This document shows positions 40,801 to 48,573 of a DNA stretch of 64,000 nt, one piece after another; position 1 is the first letter of the stretch; each line of letters begins with the position of its first letter. Source of the DNA: Acidobacteriota bacterium (lineage in GTDB: Bacteria; Acidobacteriota; Aminicenantia; Aminicenantales; Saccharicenantaceae); contig JBDKSB010000004.1 in the NCBI GenBank assembly GCA_039683095.1, positions 1-64,000 on the forward strand. Reading direction: 5' to 3'. The position numbers were made by a program, and so were the translations under genes. The notes below the pieces were generated by a model, which worked only from the letters and a program-made list of their open reading frames with translations, did not search any database and was not told the DNA's origin.

Positions 40801-40999
40801 AGTAGGTCGTCGTCTGGCCGGGGGGAACGGCGAACTCGGCGATGCGGCCGGAGAAGTTGACCGGCCCGATCCAGCGCCAGGTCAGCTGGTTGAGGTCGTC
40901 GGCCGTGACCTGAGCCCGGGCCCGGACGGCGCCGGCGGAGCCCAGGACGAGGCCCAGGGCCAGGAAAGCGGCGAGGAGACGGGACAGGCGGGTAGACAT
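37826..40999 (-). CDS. large exported VPS10/BNR-repeat protein (sortilin-like), second copy
   Basis: 1057 residues from the ATG at 40999, which follows AGGAGG; the longer open frame upstream is unsupported. The signal peptide is LLAAFLALGLVLGSAGAVRA. The body has the same repeated Asp-box blades as its neighbour (DGGKTW repeatedly, DAGIHFEPIFD, DGGVTWTN), starting LTWRWIGPVNFSGRIAE. It differs by a Gly-rich loop (GGFGGGFGGGSLFAEG) and an Ala/Lys-rich helical insert near residue 400 (NEIIADKDFLAKSGIDLARFDAAARKAYARNK). The C-terminal 120 residues are a beta domain. It is convergent with the first copy; divergence is high enough that the duplication is old. Confidence 0.85.
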   Translation of the reverse strand: MSTRLSRLLAAFLALGLVLGSAGAVRARAQVTADDLNQLTWRWIGPVNFSGRIAEFAVPPGQTTTYYVLAASGGVWKTEDAGIHFEPIFDKYGNMSMGSLAVAPSDHNVLYLGTGEPMHARASSHGNGVWKSTDGGKTWTNVGLTRSFFINKVQVDPKDPDVVYVAAEGKLYDNATDCERGFYKTADGGRTWERLWPLDDRGVGDFAVDPRDFNVVIAQAYKTYRRAWTYIDRQPGNYLYKTTDGGKTWRKLVQGLPVDLDMGRAGLAIYAKNPDIVYARLDEEVNLGLAERDGAANFRAPGGFGGGFGGGSLFAEGQSFGKFKAFKIHPELARQAPKFTPIAASDEADLVKKLNEIIADKDFLAKSGIDLARFDAAARKAYARNKALVAAVAEIESLQKREAPKADSSEAKGRSQVVNRHVLEMLYGGVLRNQEPVKRSGVIYRSGDLGETWVRKTEYKLQGGSGLVNQTEAGYYARLYVDARNDQVLYACDTNVTVSNDGGKTFKATGWDSGAYKLHVDHRALWLDPQNSGHILSANDGGCGETWDGGKHWSQKATVSAQQFYDVAVDSERPYNVMGGTQDNGAWIGPSQSRNAWGVFAADWRYFPTGDAFYVVRDWWNPEYVYYESQFGASSRQNILTGETSPLAKRTTADELAKGMPAQRYQWNAPIVLSPHNPGIVYICSQFVHRSLSHGDPNTFVTISPDLTRADKARLDEARKTNLQYATIYAFAESPRKPGLYWAGTDDGNLQMSPDGGVTWTNITANFYDMRTGKAKPGAKGALIPFDRWVKRVVPSRFDENTCYAGFSGYRTHNEDRTWLFVTHDLGKTWEDISGGLQNPLFDVEEDPDNANVLYISGDLGIHVSIDKGKTWTPFSTSAPNVIVRDMAIQARDREMAIGTYGRGIYVADIAPLREMTAENLAREAYLFDPKEVIRWNRYIQSGEQYGEFAKCDNPPVAATLYYHLNGEPKSVKLVIKDLEGTLIQEVVGTAKKGLQRSSWNLTRRVDPAQQAGPRPGGMRGRMNQVDNGAYKVTLNVDGKDVATKTIKVSPDPLFKQ

Positions 41000-41335
41000 C
41001 GACGGTCCTCCTGAGGGTTTCGGTGCGGGCGGATGCGGCATCGGCACGTTGTTCTTAGGACGACGGACGGCCGGGCTTTCTTCCCTGTCACGGGATCTTT
41101 CCGAATGCAAGGCGAGGGCGAAATTCATAACCCCGATCTTCGGCCGGAACCGGCCGGCGGGGGTTCCGGCGTTTGCCGGCGATCATCCGGGCCAACCACG
41201 ATCCCGAGCCGCTTATCCCGACCGGCAAGCAGATTGAGAAAAGGCGGCAAAAAACCGGGGCCTAAAGCTGTTCCCGGCCCGCCGGATTCATGATATGCCC
41301 ATTTTTATCATAGAGTTGCGTTAGCCAAGGCACGC
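41000..41335. other. 336 bp gene-free stretch between two minus-strand genes
   Basis: Contains the upstream region of the VPS10/BNR gene, a 9-bp perfect hairpin (GCCGGAACC / GGTTCCGGC, 41143-41151 and 41162-41170), an AT-rich part near 41290-41315 and a lone 16-base repeat end at 41316-41331. No promoter stands out and I see no gene. Confidence 0.55.
41316..41331 (-). repeat. lone copy of the GCCTTGGCTAACGC repeat end
   Basis: TTGCGTTAGCCAAGGC, identical to the right-hand end of the paired elements at 61192-61432 and 63564-63802. It lies four bases after the stop of the minus-strand gene 41336-43183 and is preceded by ATTTTTAT, as in the other lone copy. No partner end is found within 300 bp. 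Confidence 0.7.
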
Positions 41336-43183
41336 TTAGACGGGAGGCCGGAGGCGCTTGTGGAACCACGGCTGAAGGGCCTTCATTTTAGCCTGCTGGG
41401 AGGCGGGGGCGCGGCGGCGGGCGGTGGCCCGTTCGGCGCTCCCCTCGGGGGCGCCCCAGCGGATCTCGATGCTGTCGTTGGGATTGTAGGCCGTCTCCAG
41501 GGCCGCCTGTCGGCGGAAGATCTCCCCGATCGTCAGAACGCGGCCGGAGCCGTCCGATCCCTTGTAGGCGATGGACAGCTCGCCGGCCCGCTTCCTCAAG
41601 AGGGCCTCGAGCTCACCCCGGACCTCGTCCGGCGACTTCCGGCCGCCCACGTCGAAAGAGGCCGGGTCGCGGGCGACCTTGTCCGGGAACTCGAGGATGG
41701 TGTCGATGGCGATGAGCAGGCGCATGTCGCGGTTGGGCGTCGAGAAGTTCTCCCAGGGCCCGAGCGACAGGAAAACCGACGCGCCCGAGGGCATGGGGAT
41801 GACCGTTCCTGGATGGGCGGTCATGTAGGCCTCGCCGTTGGCCACCGAGCCGACCCGGACGATTAGCTGCTCGTGGAGGGCCTGGAAAAGGTCTTCGAGG
41901 GCCGCCCTGGCGTCGAGCGGGTCGGGATTGATGAGCTTTTCCATGATGGCGTAGAAATCCCGGCCCGGCATCCCCCGCTGCTGTAGCGAGAAGTCCCCGT
42001 AGTCGGGCCTCCCGACGATCTCCTTGTTCGTCAGGAAGCGCTGGCGGCCGGACTCGACGACGATCGGCCGGAAGGCCTTGAAGCCCGGCTGGCCGACGAC
42101 GTCGCTGGTGGCGAAGAGGAAGTTCCCCTTCCAGAACCTCTTGACGCCGATCGTGCCGTCGGGCTGGGCGTCCGTCCCGAGGAGCAGGCCTGGTGACTTG
42201 CGGGTCTCTGGGACCCAGCGGACCAGCGTGTAGGTATGGCCGTAGGGGTCGGCGAAGACCGTGCCCGGCTTGAGGGCCCGGCGCGTCAGGGGCAGCGGAT
42301 AATAGTCGGTGCCGTCGGCGTCGAGGGCGGTCCGGCCGTTTCCGGCGTGGACGACGTTCTTTATGAGGTTGAAGAAGGATTGCATTGCGGCAGCGGAGCG
42401 GCCCCGGTCCTGGCCCGGGGACCGCCCGGTCACGGCGTCGATGAACCGTTCGGCCCGGGGAGGCGACTCGAGCGTGCCCCAGCTCGTCTGGTGGAAGCCG
42501 AAGGGCAGGCCGAGCTTCCAGGCGAAATAGGCCCTCAGGAAGAAAGGGTTGTCGGCGCAGTCGGGCGTCAATTCCAGGGGGCGCGGGCCGGAAGGATCGT
42601 CCTCGCCCAGGCCCAGGTGGTCGTGGAGGATATTCCGGCCGCGATCGCGGGTGACCTCATGGAGGGCCTTCCAGGTCGAGCGCTCGTCGGCCTCCGCGTA
42701 GAGGGCCTCGATCCAGGCGGCATAGAGGCTTTCCGAGGCCCAGGACCAGCCCTTGGACACGTCGAGGGCCCGCGAGGGATCGACGACGGCTTCCTCCCGG
42801 CCCTCGGCCAGGACGACCGAGAACGGGCCTTTGGGGGCGCCGGCGAATTCCGCGGCGGCCCAGAACGGAGGCCCTCCTCCCTTCTTGACCGCGAGCGGCC
42901 TGGTCTCGCCGGAAGGGCCGCGGAGGACGAGCCGGACCTTGGCGGCGTCGGCCTCAAAGGCCGCCAGGACGCGCAAAGGCCGGCCCGGGCGCGGCTGGGC
43001 GGGCGAGACGAGGACGGCCCGCCGGCCGCCGAGCGCCGCGGGCGACGCCGCGCCGAGCGGGCAAAGCGGGACGAAGAGAACGGACAGGGCGACGACGGCC
43101 GCGAGATCGGCGGCAAGGGCGGAGGCCGCGGTCCGCGGCATCCGCCCGCGGACGTCGCGGCCATCGGGACGATCGGCGGTCAT
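41336..43183 (-). CDS. exported protein of unknown function with a Cys-His papain-like motif
   Basis: 615 residues. Hydrophobic segment AADLAAVVALSVLFVPLCPLGAA near the N-terminus gives export; a shorter start at the 15th codon (MPRTAAS) is equally possible because no clear ribosome site decides. An N-terminal beta domain of about 100 residues (VLVSPAQPRPGRPLRVLAAFEADAAKVRLVLRG) is followed by a larger domain holding LELTPDCADNPFFLRAYFAWKLGLPFGF and, 120 residues later, FADPYGHTYTLVRWV. A Cys at the start of a helix and a later His in a strand is the layout of papain/NlpC-like enzymes, so a cysteine hydrolase is possible. I do not recognise the family. Its stop is next to a lone repeat end. 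Confidence 0.7.
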   Translation of the reverse strand: MTADRPDGRDVRGRMPRTAASALAADLAAVVALSVLFVPLCPLGAASPAALGGRRAVLVSPAQPRPGRPLRVLAAFEADAAKVRLVLRGPSGETRPLAVKKGGGPPFWAAAEFAGAPKGPFSVVLAEGREEAVVDPSRALDVSKGWSWASESLYAAWIEALYAEADERSTWKALHEVTRDRGRNILHDHLGLGEDDPSGPRPLELTPDCADNPFFLRAYFAWKLGLPFGFHQTSWGTLESPPRAERFIDAVTGRSPGQDRGRSAAAMQSFFNLIKNVVHAGNGRTALDADGTDYYPLPLTRRALKPGTVFADPYGHTYTLVRWVPETRKSPGLLLGTDAQPDGTIGVKRFWKGNFLFATSDVVGQPGFKAFRPIVVESGRQRFLTNKEIVGRPDYGDFSLQQRGMPGRDFYAIMEKLINPDPLDARAALEDLFQALHEQLIVRVGSVANGEAYMTAHPGTVIPMPSGASVFLSLGPWENFSTPNRDMRLLIAIDTILEFPDKVARDPASFDVGGRKSPDEVRGELEALLRKRAGELSIAYKGSDGSGRVLTIGEIFRRQAALETAYNPNDSIEIRWGAPEGSAERATARRRAPASQQAKMKALQPWFHKRLRPPV

Positions 43184-43219
43184 CGGAGCCGTGGGCGCCC
43201 GTCTCGGCCGGATCAGGCC

Positions 43220-43672
43220 TTAGAAGTAATACCGGAAGCCGACGGCCCCGGCCATCTGGAGCTCGGTCGCGGGAACGAGATCGAGCATGGGAACGACCTC
43301 GAGGAAGATCTCGACCGGCGTTTTAGCGAATTCGTAGGCGAGGCCGACCGGGATGCGCAGGCTGACGGTCGTGTCGTCGGCGAACTTGACCCGGGCGCCT
43401 AGCCCGTAGAAGAGCGACATCCGGCCCGTCTCGACCCGGAAGAGATTGAAATTGTGAAGGAGGACGTCGCTGTGGACCTGGAAGTACCCGCCGTTGACGA
43501 ACGACCAGGCGGCCGCGGCGTCCCAGGCCACGGTCTGCTTGCTCCAGAGCTTGAAGCTCAGGCCCGTCGGTTCTCCGACGATGATCCCGACCCCGATGTT
43601 ATGATTGCTGTCGGCGAACGTCAGGCCGGCCAGGCAGCCGAAAAGAACAAGAATGATCGCAGCTCTCTTCAT
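43220..43672 (-). CDS. small outer-membrane-like beta-barrel protein
   Basis: 150 residues from ATG 43672 (AAGGAG upstream), starting with a signal peptide (AAIILVLFGCLAGLTFA). The mature part alternates short strands (NIGVGIIVGEPTGLSFKLW, AWDAAAAWSF, YFQVHSDVLLHNF, LFYGLGARVKFA, SLRIPVGLAYEFA, VEIFLEVVPML, MAGAVGFRYYF) and ends in Phe, the usual signal for outer-membrane insertion. About eight strands are expected. The longer open frame with 28 more codons lacks a ribosome site. Function unknown. Confidence 0.78.
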   Translation of the reverse strand: MKRAAIILVLFGCLAGLTFADSNHNIGVGIIVGEPTGLSFKLWSKQTVAWDAAAAWSFVNGGYFQVHSDVLLHNFNLFRVETGRMSLFYGLGARVKFADDTTVSLRIPVGLAYEFAKTPVEIFLEVVPMLDLVPATELQMAGAVGFRYYF

Positions 43673-43801
43673 GGTGATATGGCTCCTTGTGATATCCAGG
43701 TCGTTGAAAACATTATCACCAATCCCCTCCCCGGTCAAACCCCAAAAGGGGGACATTCAGGCCCGGATCCCTCTCCGGAGGCTCCGCTCCCTGCCGGTCC
43801 C

Positions 43802-44944
43802 TCAGCCCGCGGCTTTGCCGATCGTCAGCGGGCACGGCGGCTGGGCCAGGCCGATCCCCTCCTTGAGGTAGCGGTCGTGGAGCCGCTTGTAGAACTCGTG
43901 CCGGAGCCGGTACATCTCCTCGTATTCCTTGATCCGCAGGATGACCGAGAAGCGGACCCCCAGGTCGGTGAAGGCGTTGTAGCGGATGGCCGGCTCGAAG
44001 CCGGGGATGGCCCAGGCGGGATCGGCCAGGACCTCGCGGGCGACCTCGAGCGTCACCCGCTCGACCAGGGCCAGGTCGCTGTCGAAGGCCACCGCCACGG
44101 GCAGGAACAGGCCCATCTCGGTCTTCGGCAGGTGGGTGTTGGTGTAGATGGCCGCGGCCAGCTTGCTGTTGGGCACGATGACCATGCTGTCCTCCGGGGA
44201 AAGGATGGTCGTGTTGCGCCAGGTGACGTCGCAGACCCGGCCTTCCTGGCCGGTGTCGAGCCGGATGTAGTCGCCCGGCTGGATCTTCCGGGCCATGAGG
44301 ATGTTCATCCCGGCGAAGAGGTTGGCCAGCGTGTCCTGGAAGGCCAGGGCCACGGCCAGCCCGCTGACGCCCATGGCCGTGAGCAGCGGGGCGATGGAGA
44401 CGCCGAGATAATCGAGGACGATGAGGAAGGCCAGGAGGTAGACGACGAACGAGGCGAAGTTCTTGAAGATCGAGGTCGGCACGTGGACCTTGCGGTCGAT
44501 GTAGACGTAGATGGCCCGGCGCGACATCCGGGTGAAGAAGATGGCCGCCGACAGGATGCCCAGGACGCCGGCCGCGCGGCGGGCCAGCATCAGCGGGTAG
44601 GGGCTCAACGGGACGATCTTGAGGACGATGCCCAGGCCGATGAGGAGGAACCACAGGACGACGAGCCCCCGCATCGACTCGACCAGGACGTCGTCCCAGA
44701 GGTTGGCGGTCCTCCTGGCCATGGCGTGGAGCGTCGAGCCGACGATCCGCTGGACGAGGAAGCCCAGCAGGAGCGCGGCGGCCAGGACGGCCAGCGTGAT
44801 GAAGAGGTGCGACAGTTCGAGGGGCGGCGTCGCGACGGCGGGCGCGGCGGCCGGCTGGGCGGCTTGCCCCGCGGCTTGCGGGACGGCCTGCGGAGCCCGG
44901 ATCACGGCCTTGGCGACGGCGCTGAGGAGGATCAGGGGGTTCAT
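43802..44944 (-). CDS. MscS-family mechanosensitive channel
   Basis: 380 residues from the ATG at 44944, which overlaps the stop of nrdJ by four bases (ATGA), so the two are translationally coupled. Four to five hydrophobic segments lead into the conserved pore helix and beta domain: LLTAMGVSGLAVALAFQDTLANLFAGMNILMARKIQPGDYI, VCDVTWRNTTILSPEDSMVIVPNS. The C-terminal alpha/beta domain ends YLKEGIGLAQPP. The Pro/Ala-rich N-terminal segment (QAVPQAAGQAAQPAAAPAVA) precedes the membrane part. It releases solutes on hypo-osmotic shock. The coupling with a ribonucleotide reductase is odd and probably positional. Confidence 0.93.
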   Translation of the reverse strand: MNPLILLSAVAKAVIRAPQAVPQAAGQAAQPAAAPAVATPPLELSHLFITLAVLAAALLLGFLVQRIVGSTLHAMARRTANLWDDVLVESMRGLVVLWFLLIGLGIVLKIVPLSPYPLMLARRAAGVLGILSAAIFFTRMSRRAIYVYIDRKVHVPTSIFKNFASFVVYLLAFLIVLDYLGVSIAPLLTAMGVSGLAVALAFQDTLANLFAGMNILMARKIQPGDYIRLDTGQEGRVCDVTWRNTTILSPEDSMVIVPNSKLAAAIYTNTHLPKTEMGLFLPVAVAFDSDLALVERVTLEVAREVLADPAWAIPGFEPAIRYNAFTDLGVRFSVILRIKEYEEMYRLRHEFYKRLHDRYLKEGIGLAQPPCPLTIGKAAG

Positions 44945-47025
44945 GCGCATTTGCTCCAGCCGCAATTGATGCAGACGGGGCACTTCTCGTCGGGGAGGAG
45001 CGCGCCGCAGATCTTGCAGCGAACGGTGTAGAAGTCCTTGGCGTTGTGCTTGACCTCGCCGAAGTGCTTTTCCAGGACCTTGGCGATGGCGTCGGGGATG
45101 GACTGGATGAGGCCGCCCTCGGTGAAGACGGGCTCGGAGCCGCCGATGCCCTTGAGCTGCGCGATGACCTCCTCCGGCTCGACGCCGCTGCGCAGGGCGG
45201 TCGAGATGAGGCGGCCGAGGGCCTCGGCGTCGGCCATCGTCGAATAGCCGCTCTTGCCGATCGAGGCGAAGACCTCGAAGGGCTTCTGGTTATGGAAGGA
45301 GATGGTGACGTAGAGGTTGCCGAAGCCGGTCTTGATCTTGTCGGTGACCGAGGGCAGCGAGTCGGGGCGGCCCTGGGGGTGGAGGACGTCCGTGCCGTCC
45401 TTGTAGAGGACCTGGCTCTCGCGGCAGCCGTCGCGGTAGATGGTGATGCCCTTGGCCCCCAGGTCCCAGGCCAGGCGGTAGGCTTTCTCGACGTCCTCGA
45501 CCGCGGCCTCGTGGGGGAAGTTGACGGTCTTGGAGACGGAGTTGTCGACGTGCTTCTGGAAGGCCGCCTGGGTCTTGATGTGCCATTCGGGGGCGATCTC
45601 GTGGGCGGCCCGGAAGTAATCGGGCAGCGGCTTGCCGGGGTTCTTCTCCTGCCAGGCGGCGTAGAGCGGGTGGACGTCCCTGAGCTCGGCGTCGATGATC
45701 CGGGAGACGACCTCGAAGGCGAAGACGGGCTCGATCGACGAGGAGCAGCCGGCGATGCGCGAGATCGTCCCGGTCGGGGCGATGGTGAAGACCGTGGCGT
45801 TGCGCATCTTCGCGCCCCTGTAGGCCGACTGGGCGATGGCCGGGAAGGAGCCGCGCTCGACGGCCAGGTCGCGGGAGGCGTTCGAGGCCTCGGCCCGGAG
45901 GAAGGCGGCGACCTTGTCGGCCAGGGCCAGGGCCCTGGGCGAATCGTAGCGGACCTTCATGAGCAGGAGCAGGTCGGCCCAGCCCATGACCCCGAGGCCG
46001 ATGCGGCGCGTCGACCGGGTCATCTTCTCGATCTGCGGCAGCGGGTAGCGGTTGACGTCGATGACGTCGTCGAGGAAGCGGACGCCGAGGCGGATGACCG
46101 AGGCGAAACGGGCCCAGTCGAAGCGGTCCTTCGCCCGGGCGTCGTAGAAGTTGGCCAGGTTGATCGAGCCGAGGTTGCAGGACTCGTAATCGTGGAGGGG
46201 CTGCTCGCCGCAGGGGTTGGTGGCCCGGATGGGGCCGAGCCCGGCGGTCGGGTTGGCGGCGTTGACGCGGTCGATGAAGATCAGGCCGGGGTCGCCGACG
46301 GCCCAGGCGGACTCGACGATGAGCTGGAAGATCTTGCGGGCGTCCCTGCGGCCGACGGCCGCGCCGAGATGCGGATCGACGAGGTCGTACTCGGCGCCGG
46401 CCTCGAGCGCGGCCATGAAGGCGTCGGTGACGGCGACGGAGATGTTGAAGTTCGAGACGGACGCGCCGTCGAGCTTCATCTGGACGAAAGCCTCGATGTC
46501 GGGGTGGTCGACGCGGAGGATGCCCATGTTGGCGCCGCGGCGGGTGCCGCCCTGCTTGACCGCCTCGGTCGCGGCGTCGATGACCTTGAGGAAGGAGATG
46601 GGGCCGGAGGCGACGCCCTGGGTCCGGCGGACGAAGCTGCCCTTGGGCCGGAGGCGGCTGAAGTCGAAGCCGGTGCCGCCGCCCTCCTTGTGGACGAGGG
46701 CCGCGTTCTTGACCGTCTCGAAGATGGCGTCGAGCGAGTCCTCTATGGGCAGGACGAAGCAGGCCGAGAGGCACATGCCGCGGCCGGCGCCGGTCAGGGT
46801 GGGGCTATTGGGCAGGAAATCGCGGTCGGCCATGATCCGGAAGAAGGCCTCGGCGCAGGCCGCGCGGCCCGCCTTGGTCTTCTCGGCGCCGGCGACGTAG
46901 GAGGCGACGCGGCGGAAGAGGTCCTCGGGGGACTTGTCGACGAGCTCGCCCTGGTCGTCTTTCAGGAAGTAGCGGGCCTTGAGGATCTTGAGGGCGTTCT
47001 CGGTGAAGCCGCCGGTCAAGGGCAT
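44941..47025 (-). CDS. nrdJ: adenosylcobalamin-dependent (class II) ribonucleoside-diphosphate reductase
   Basis: 694 residues. Converts ribonucleotides to deoxyribonucleotides using coenzyme B12. Recognisable parts are LPNSPTLTGAGRGMCLSACFVLPIEDS, HKEGGGTGFDFSRLRP, QGGTRRGANMGILRVDHPDIEAF, ATNPCGEQPLHDYESCNLGSINL (active-site Cys in NPCGE) and the late glycyl-free FTIAPTGTISRIAGCSSSIEP. The C-terminus carries a zinc-ribbon-like tail (CKICGALLPDEKCPVCINCGWSKC) with the Cys residues that regenerate the active site. I chose the ATG at 47025 because GGAG lies six bases upstream; an upstream TTG at 47037 would add four residues. No B12 riboswitch is visible in the 58 bp before the REP-like repeat. 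Confidence 0.95.
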   Translation of the reverse strand: MPLTGGFTENALKILKARYFLKDDQGELVDKSPEDLFRRVASYVAGAEKTKAGRAACAEAFFRIMADRDFLPNSPTLTGAGRGMCLSACFVLPIEDSLDAIFETVKNAALVHKEGGGTGFDFSRLRPKGSFVRRTQGVASGPISFLKVIDAATEAVKQGGTRRGANMGILRVDHPDIEAFVQMKLDGASVSNFNISVAVTDAFMAALEAGAEYDLVDPHLGAAVGRRDARKIFQLIVESAWAVGDPGLIFIDRVNAANPTAGLGPIRATNPCGEQPLHDYESCNLGSINLANFYDARAKDRFDWARFASVIRLGVRFLDDVIDVNRYPLPQIEKMTRSTRRIGLGVMGWADLLLLMKVRYDSPRALALADKVAAFLRAEASNASRDLAVERGSFPAIAQSAYRGAKMRNATVFTIAPTGTISRIAGCSSSIEPVFAFEVVSRIIDAELRDVHPLYAAWQEKNPGKPLPDYFRAAHEIAPEWHIKTQAAFQKHVDNSVSKTVNFPHEAAVEDVEKAYRLAWDLGAKGITIYRDGCRESQVLYKDGTDVLHPQGRPDSLPSVTDKIKTGFGNLYVTISFHNQKPFEVFASIGKSGYSTMADAEALGRLISTALRSGVEPEEVIAQLKGIGGSEPVFTEGGLIQSIPDAIAKVLEKHFGEVKHNAKDFYTVRCKICGALLPDEKCPVCINCGWSKCA

Positions 47026-47082
47026 GCGGGTCTCCAATCATTCACCCCAGATATAGTGGCGTCGCAAGGATAATACCAGAAA

Positions 47083-47216
47083 AATGGGGGACACGATACC
47101 TATTTCCTATTTTCCCGCCCGTTGAAAAAGCGGGATATGATACCATTATTCCCCCGGCGCGAACTCGACAATGAAGCGCAACACTTGACGCAAGAAACGG
47201 ATATCATGTCCCCCAT
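47083..47216. repeat. REP-like inverted repeat element
   Basis: The left end starts with ATGGGGGACACGATACC (and continues TATTTCCTATTTTCCC); the right end is GGATATCATGTCCCCCAT, an inverted near-copy. About 134 bp in all, between nrdJ and the carbonic anhydrase gene. The GGGACAYRATACC core recurs at 47790-47864 and 54175-54640. It resembles repeats mobilised by REP-associated (RAYT) transposases, but no such gene is in the window. Confidence 0.7.
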
Positions 47217-47263
47217 CTTCGATTTTCTGCTAAAATAGACGCCTTTCCGGGAAGGAGACATCA

Positions 47264-47797
47264 ATGGGCGAATTCGGCACGGCGGACAAGCTCGGTAGGC
47301 CCGAGATCGCCGCGGGCGCATGGCTGGCCCCGGGGGCGGTCCTGGTCGGCCGGATCGTGCTGGGCCGCGGCGCCAGCGTCTGGTACGGCTGCGTCCTGCG
47401 CTCGGACATGGAAGGCGCTGAGATCGAGATCGGCGAGGACTCGAACATCCAGGACGGCACGGTCGTCCACGTCGATGTCAACCTGTCCTGCCGGGTCGGG
47501 GCCCGGGTCACTGTCGGCCACGGCGCCATCCTCCACGCCTGCACCGTCGAGGACGACGCCATGATCGCCATGGGGGCCACGGTCCTGTCCGGGGCCAAGG
47601 TCGGACGCGGTTCGATCGTCGCCGCCGGCGCCGTCGTCCCGGAAGGGATGGAGATCCCGCCCGGCGTCGTCGCCGCCGGCGTGCCGGCCAAGGTCCGCCG
47701 CGAGACTACGGATGAGGACCGCGCCCGCCTCGACCGCGCCTGGCGCATTTATCGAGCCCTGGCTGACTCGGCATCGGGCCAAGGACCGGAAAAATAG
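47264..47797 (+). CDS. gamma-class carbonic anhydrase family protein
   Basis: 177 residues of left-handed beta-helix, with hexapeptide-like repeats from PGAVLVGRIVLGRGASVWYGCVLRSD onward. The three zinc-binding histidines are present: His69 (VVHVD), His86 (VGHGAI) and His91 (LHAC). The C-terminal helix (EDRARLDRAWRIYRALA) is typical of YrdA/PaaY-like members, where activity in vitro varies. The start at 47264 has GGAAGGAG upstream. Its stop codon TAG falls inside the first unit of the REP-like repeat at 47790, so the last residues may derive from the repeat. Confidence 0.93.
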   Translation: MGEFGTADKLGRPEIAAGAWLAPGAVLVGRIVLGRGASVWYGCVLRSDMEGAEIEIGEDSNIQDGTVVHVDVNLSCRVGARVTVGHGAILHACTVEDDAMIAMGATVLSGAKVGRGSIVAAGAVVPEGMEIPPGVVAAGVPAKVRRETTDEDRARLDRAWRIYRALADSASGQGPEK

Positions 47798-47864
47798 GAA
47801 ATAGGTATTGTGTCCCGCATTTTTGGCAGGCGGGAAAACAGGGAACGGGTATCATGTCCCCCAT
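47790..47864 (+). repeat. two direct copies of the REP-like repeat
   Basis: Two units in the same orientation: AAATAGGTATTGTGTCCCGC within 47790-47820 and AACGGGTATCATGTCCCCCA within 47832-47864. The first carries the stop of the carbonic anhydrase gene (AAATAG) and the second contains the ATG of the HAD gene (TATCATGTCCCCC). Confidence 0.75.
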
Positions 47865-48516
47865 TAAAGCGGTAATATTCGACCTGGACGGGACGCTGCT
47901 CGACACGATCGAGGACATCACCGAGGCGTCCAATCGCGTCTACGAGCCCCGCGGGCTGGGCACTTTCGGCATCGACGAGATGAAAACCCTTGTCGGCGAA
48001 GGCGCCGAGGAGCTTGTCCGCCGGGTCTTCGCCCAGCGCGGCAAGCCCTGCCCCTCCGAGGCCGCCCTGGCCGCGATCCTGAAAGACTATCGGCGCGAGT
48101 ACGACGCCTGCTGGAGCGCCCACAGCCGGCCATACGCGGGCATCCCGGAGGCCCTGGCCGAACTGGCCCGCCGCGGCGTCAGGACGGCCGTGCTCTCGAA
48201 TAAATCCCAGATCTTCACGGCCGCGATGGTCGAGAAGCTGCTGGCCCCTCACCGCTTCGACGTCGTCCGCGGCTCCCGGCCCGGCGTGCCCCTCAAGCCC
48301 GATCCGGCGGCGGCCCTGGCCACGGCGGTCGAGCTCGGCCTCGCCCCCGCGGCCTGCGCCTTCGTCGGCGACACCAACATCGACATGATGACGGCCCGCG
48401 CCGCCGGAATGCTGGCGGCCGGCGCCCTGTGGGGCTTCCGCACCGCCGAGGAGCTCCGCGCCAATGGCGCCGACATCCTGCTCAAGGACCCGCCGGAGCT
48501 GCTCGCTCTCCTCTAG
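47854..48516 (+). CDS. HAD-superfamily phosphatase (phosphoglycolate phosphatase-like)
   Basis: 220 residues, cytoplasmic. HAD motif I is FDLDGTLLDT (nucleophile Asp10, acid/base Asp12), motif II around TAVLSNKSQ, motif III Lys in PLKPDP, motif IV GDTNIDMMTARAAG. The cap domain of about 75 residues is helical (MKTLVGEGAEELVRRVFAQRG). This is the Gph type, which dephosphorylates 2-phosphoglycolate or similar small phosphates. The start ATG lies inside the REP-like repeat; GGGAACGGG upstream can serve as a weak ribosome site. If the start codon came with the repeat, the original start has been replaced. Confidence 0.9.
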   Translation: MSPIKAVIFDLDGTLLDTIEDITEASNRVYEPRGLGTFGIDEMKTLVGEGAEELVRRVFAQRGKPCPSEAALAAILKDYRREYDACWSAHSRPYAGIPEALAELARRGVRTAVLSNKSQIFTAAMVEKLLAPHRFDVVRGSRPGVPLKPDPAAALATAVELGLAPAACAFVGDTNIDMMTARAAGMLAAGALWGFRTAEELRANGADILLKDPPELLALL

Positions 48517-48573
48517 CTTACGGCCCGTCCGGCCGGCCCATCCGGCCCCGGGCTGCCGCCTGACGGCCGTCCC

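Noticed and set aside
37541-41014. 1157-codon plus-strand open frame opposite the second VPS10/BNR gene
   Set aside because: It is the antisense shadow of 37826-40999 in GC-rich DNA; its translation is Val/Gly/Asp/Arg-rich without domains or a ribosome site.
47026-47263. Cobalamin riboswitch in front of the B12-dependent nrdJ
   Set aside because: The upstream DNA is mostly the REP-like repeat; no B12-box-like conserved segment or room for the full fold is seen.
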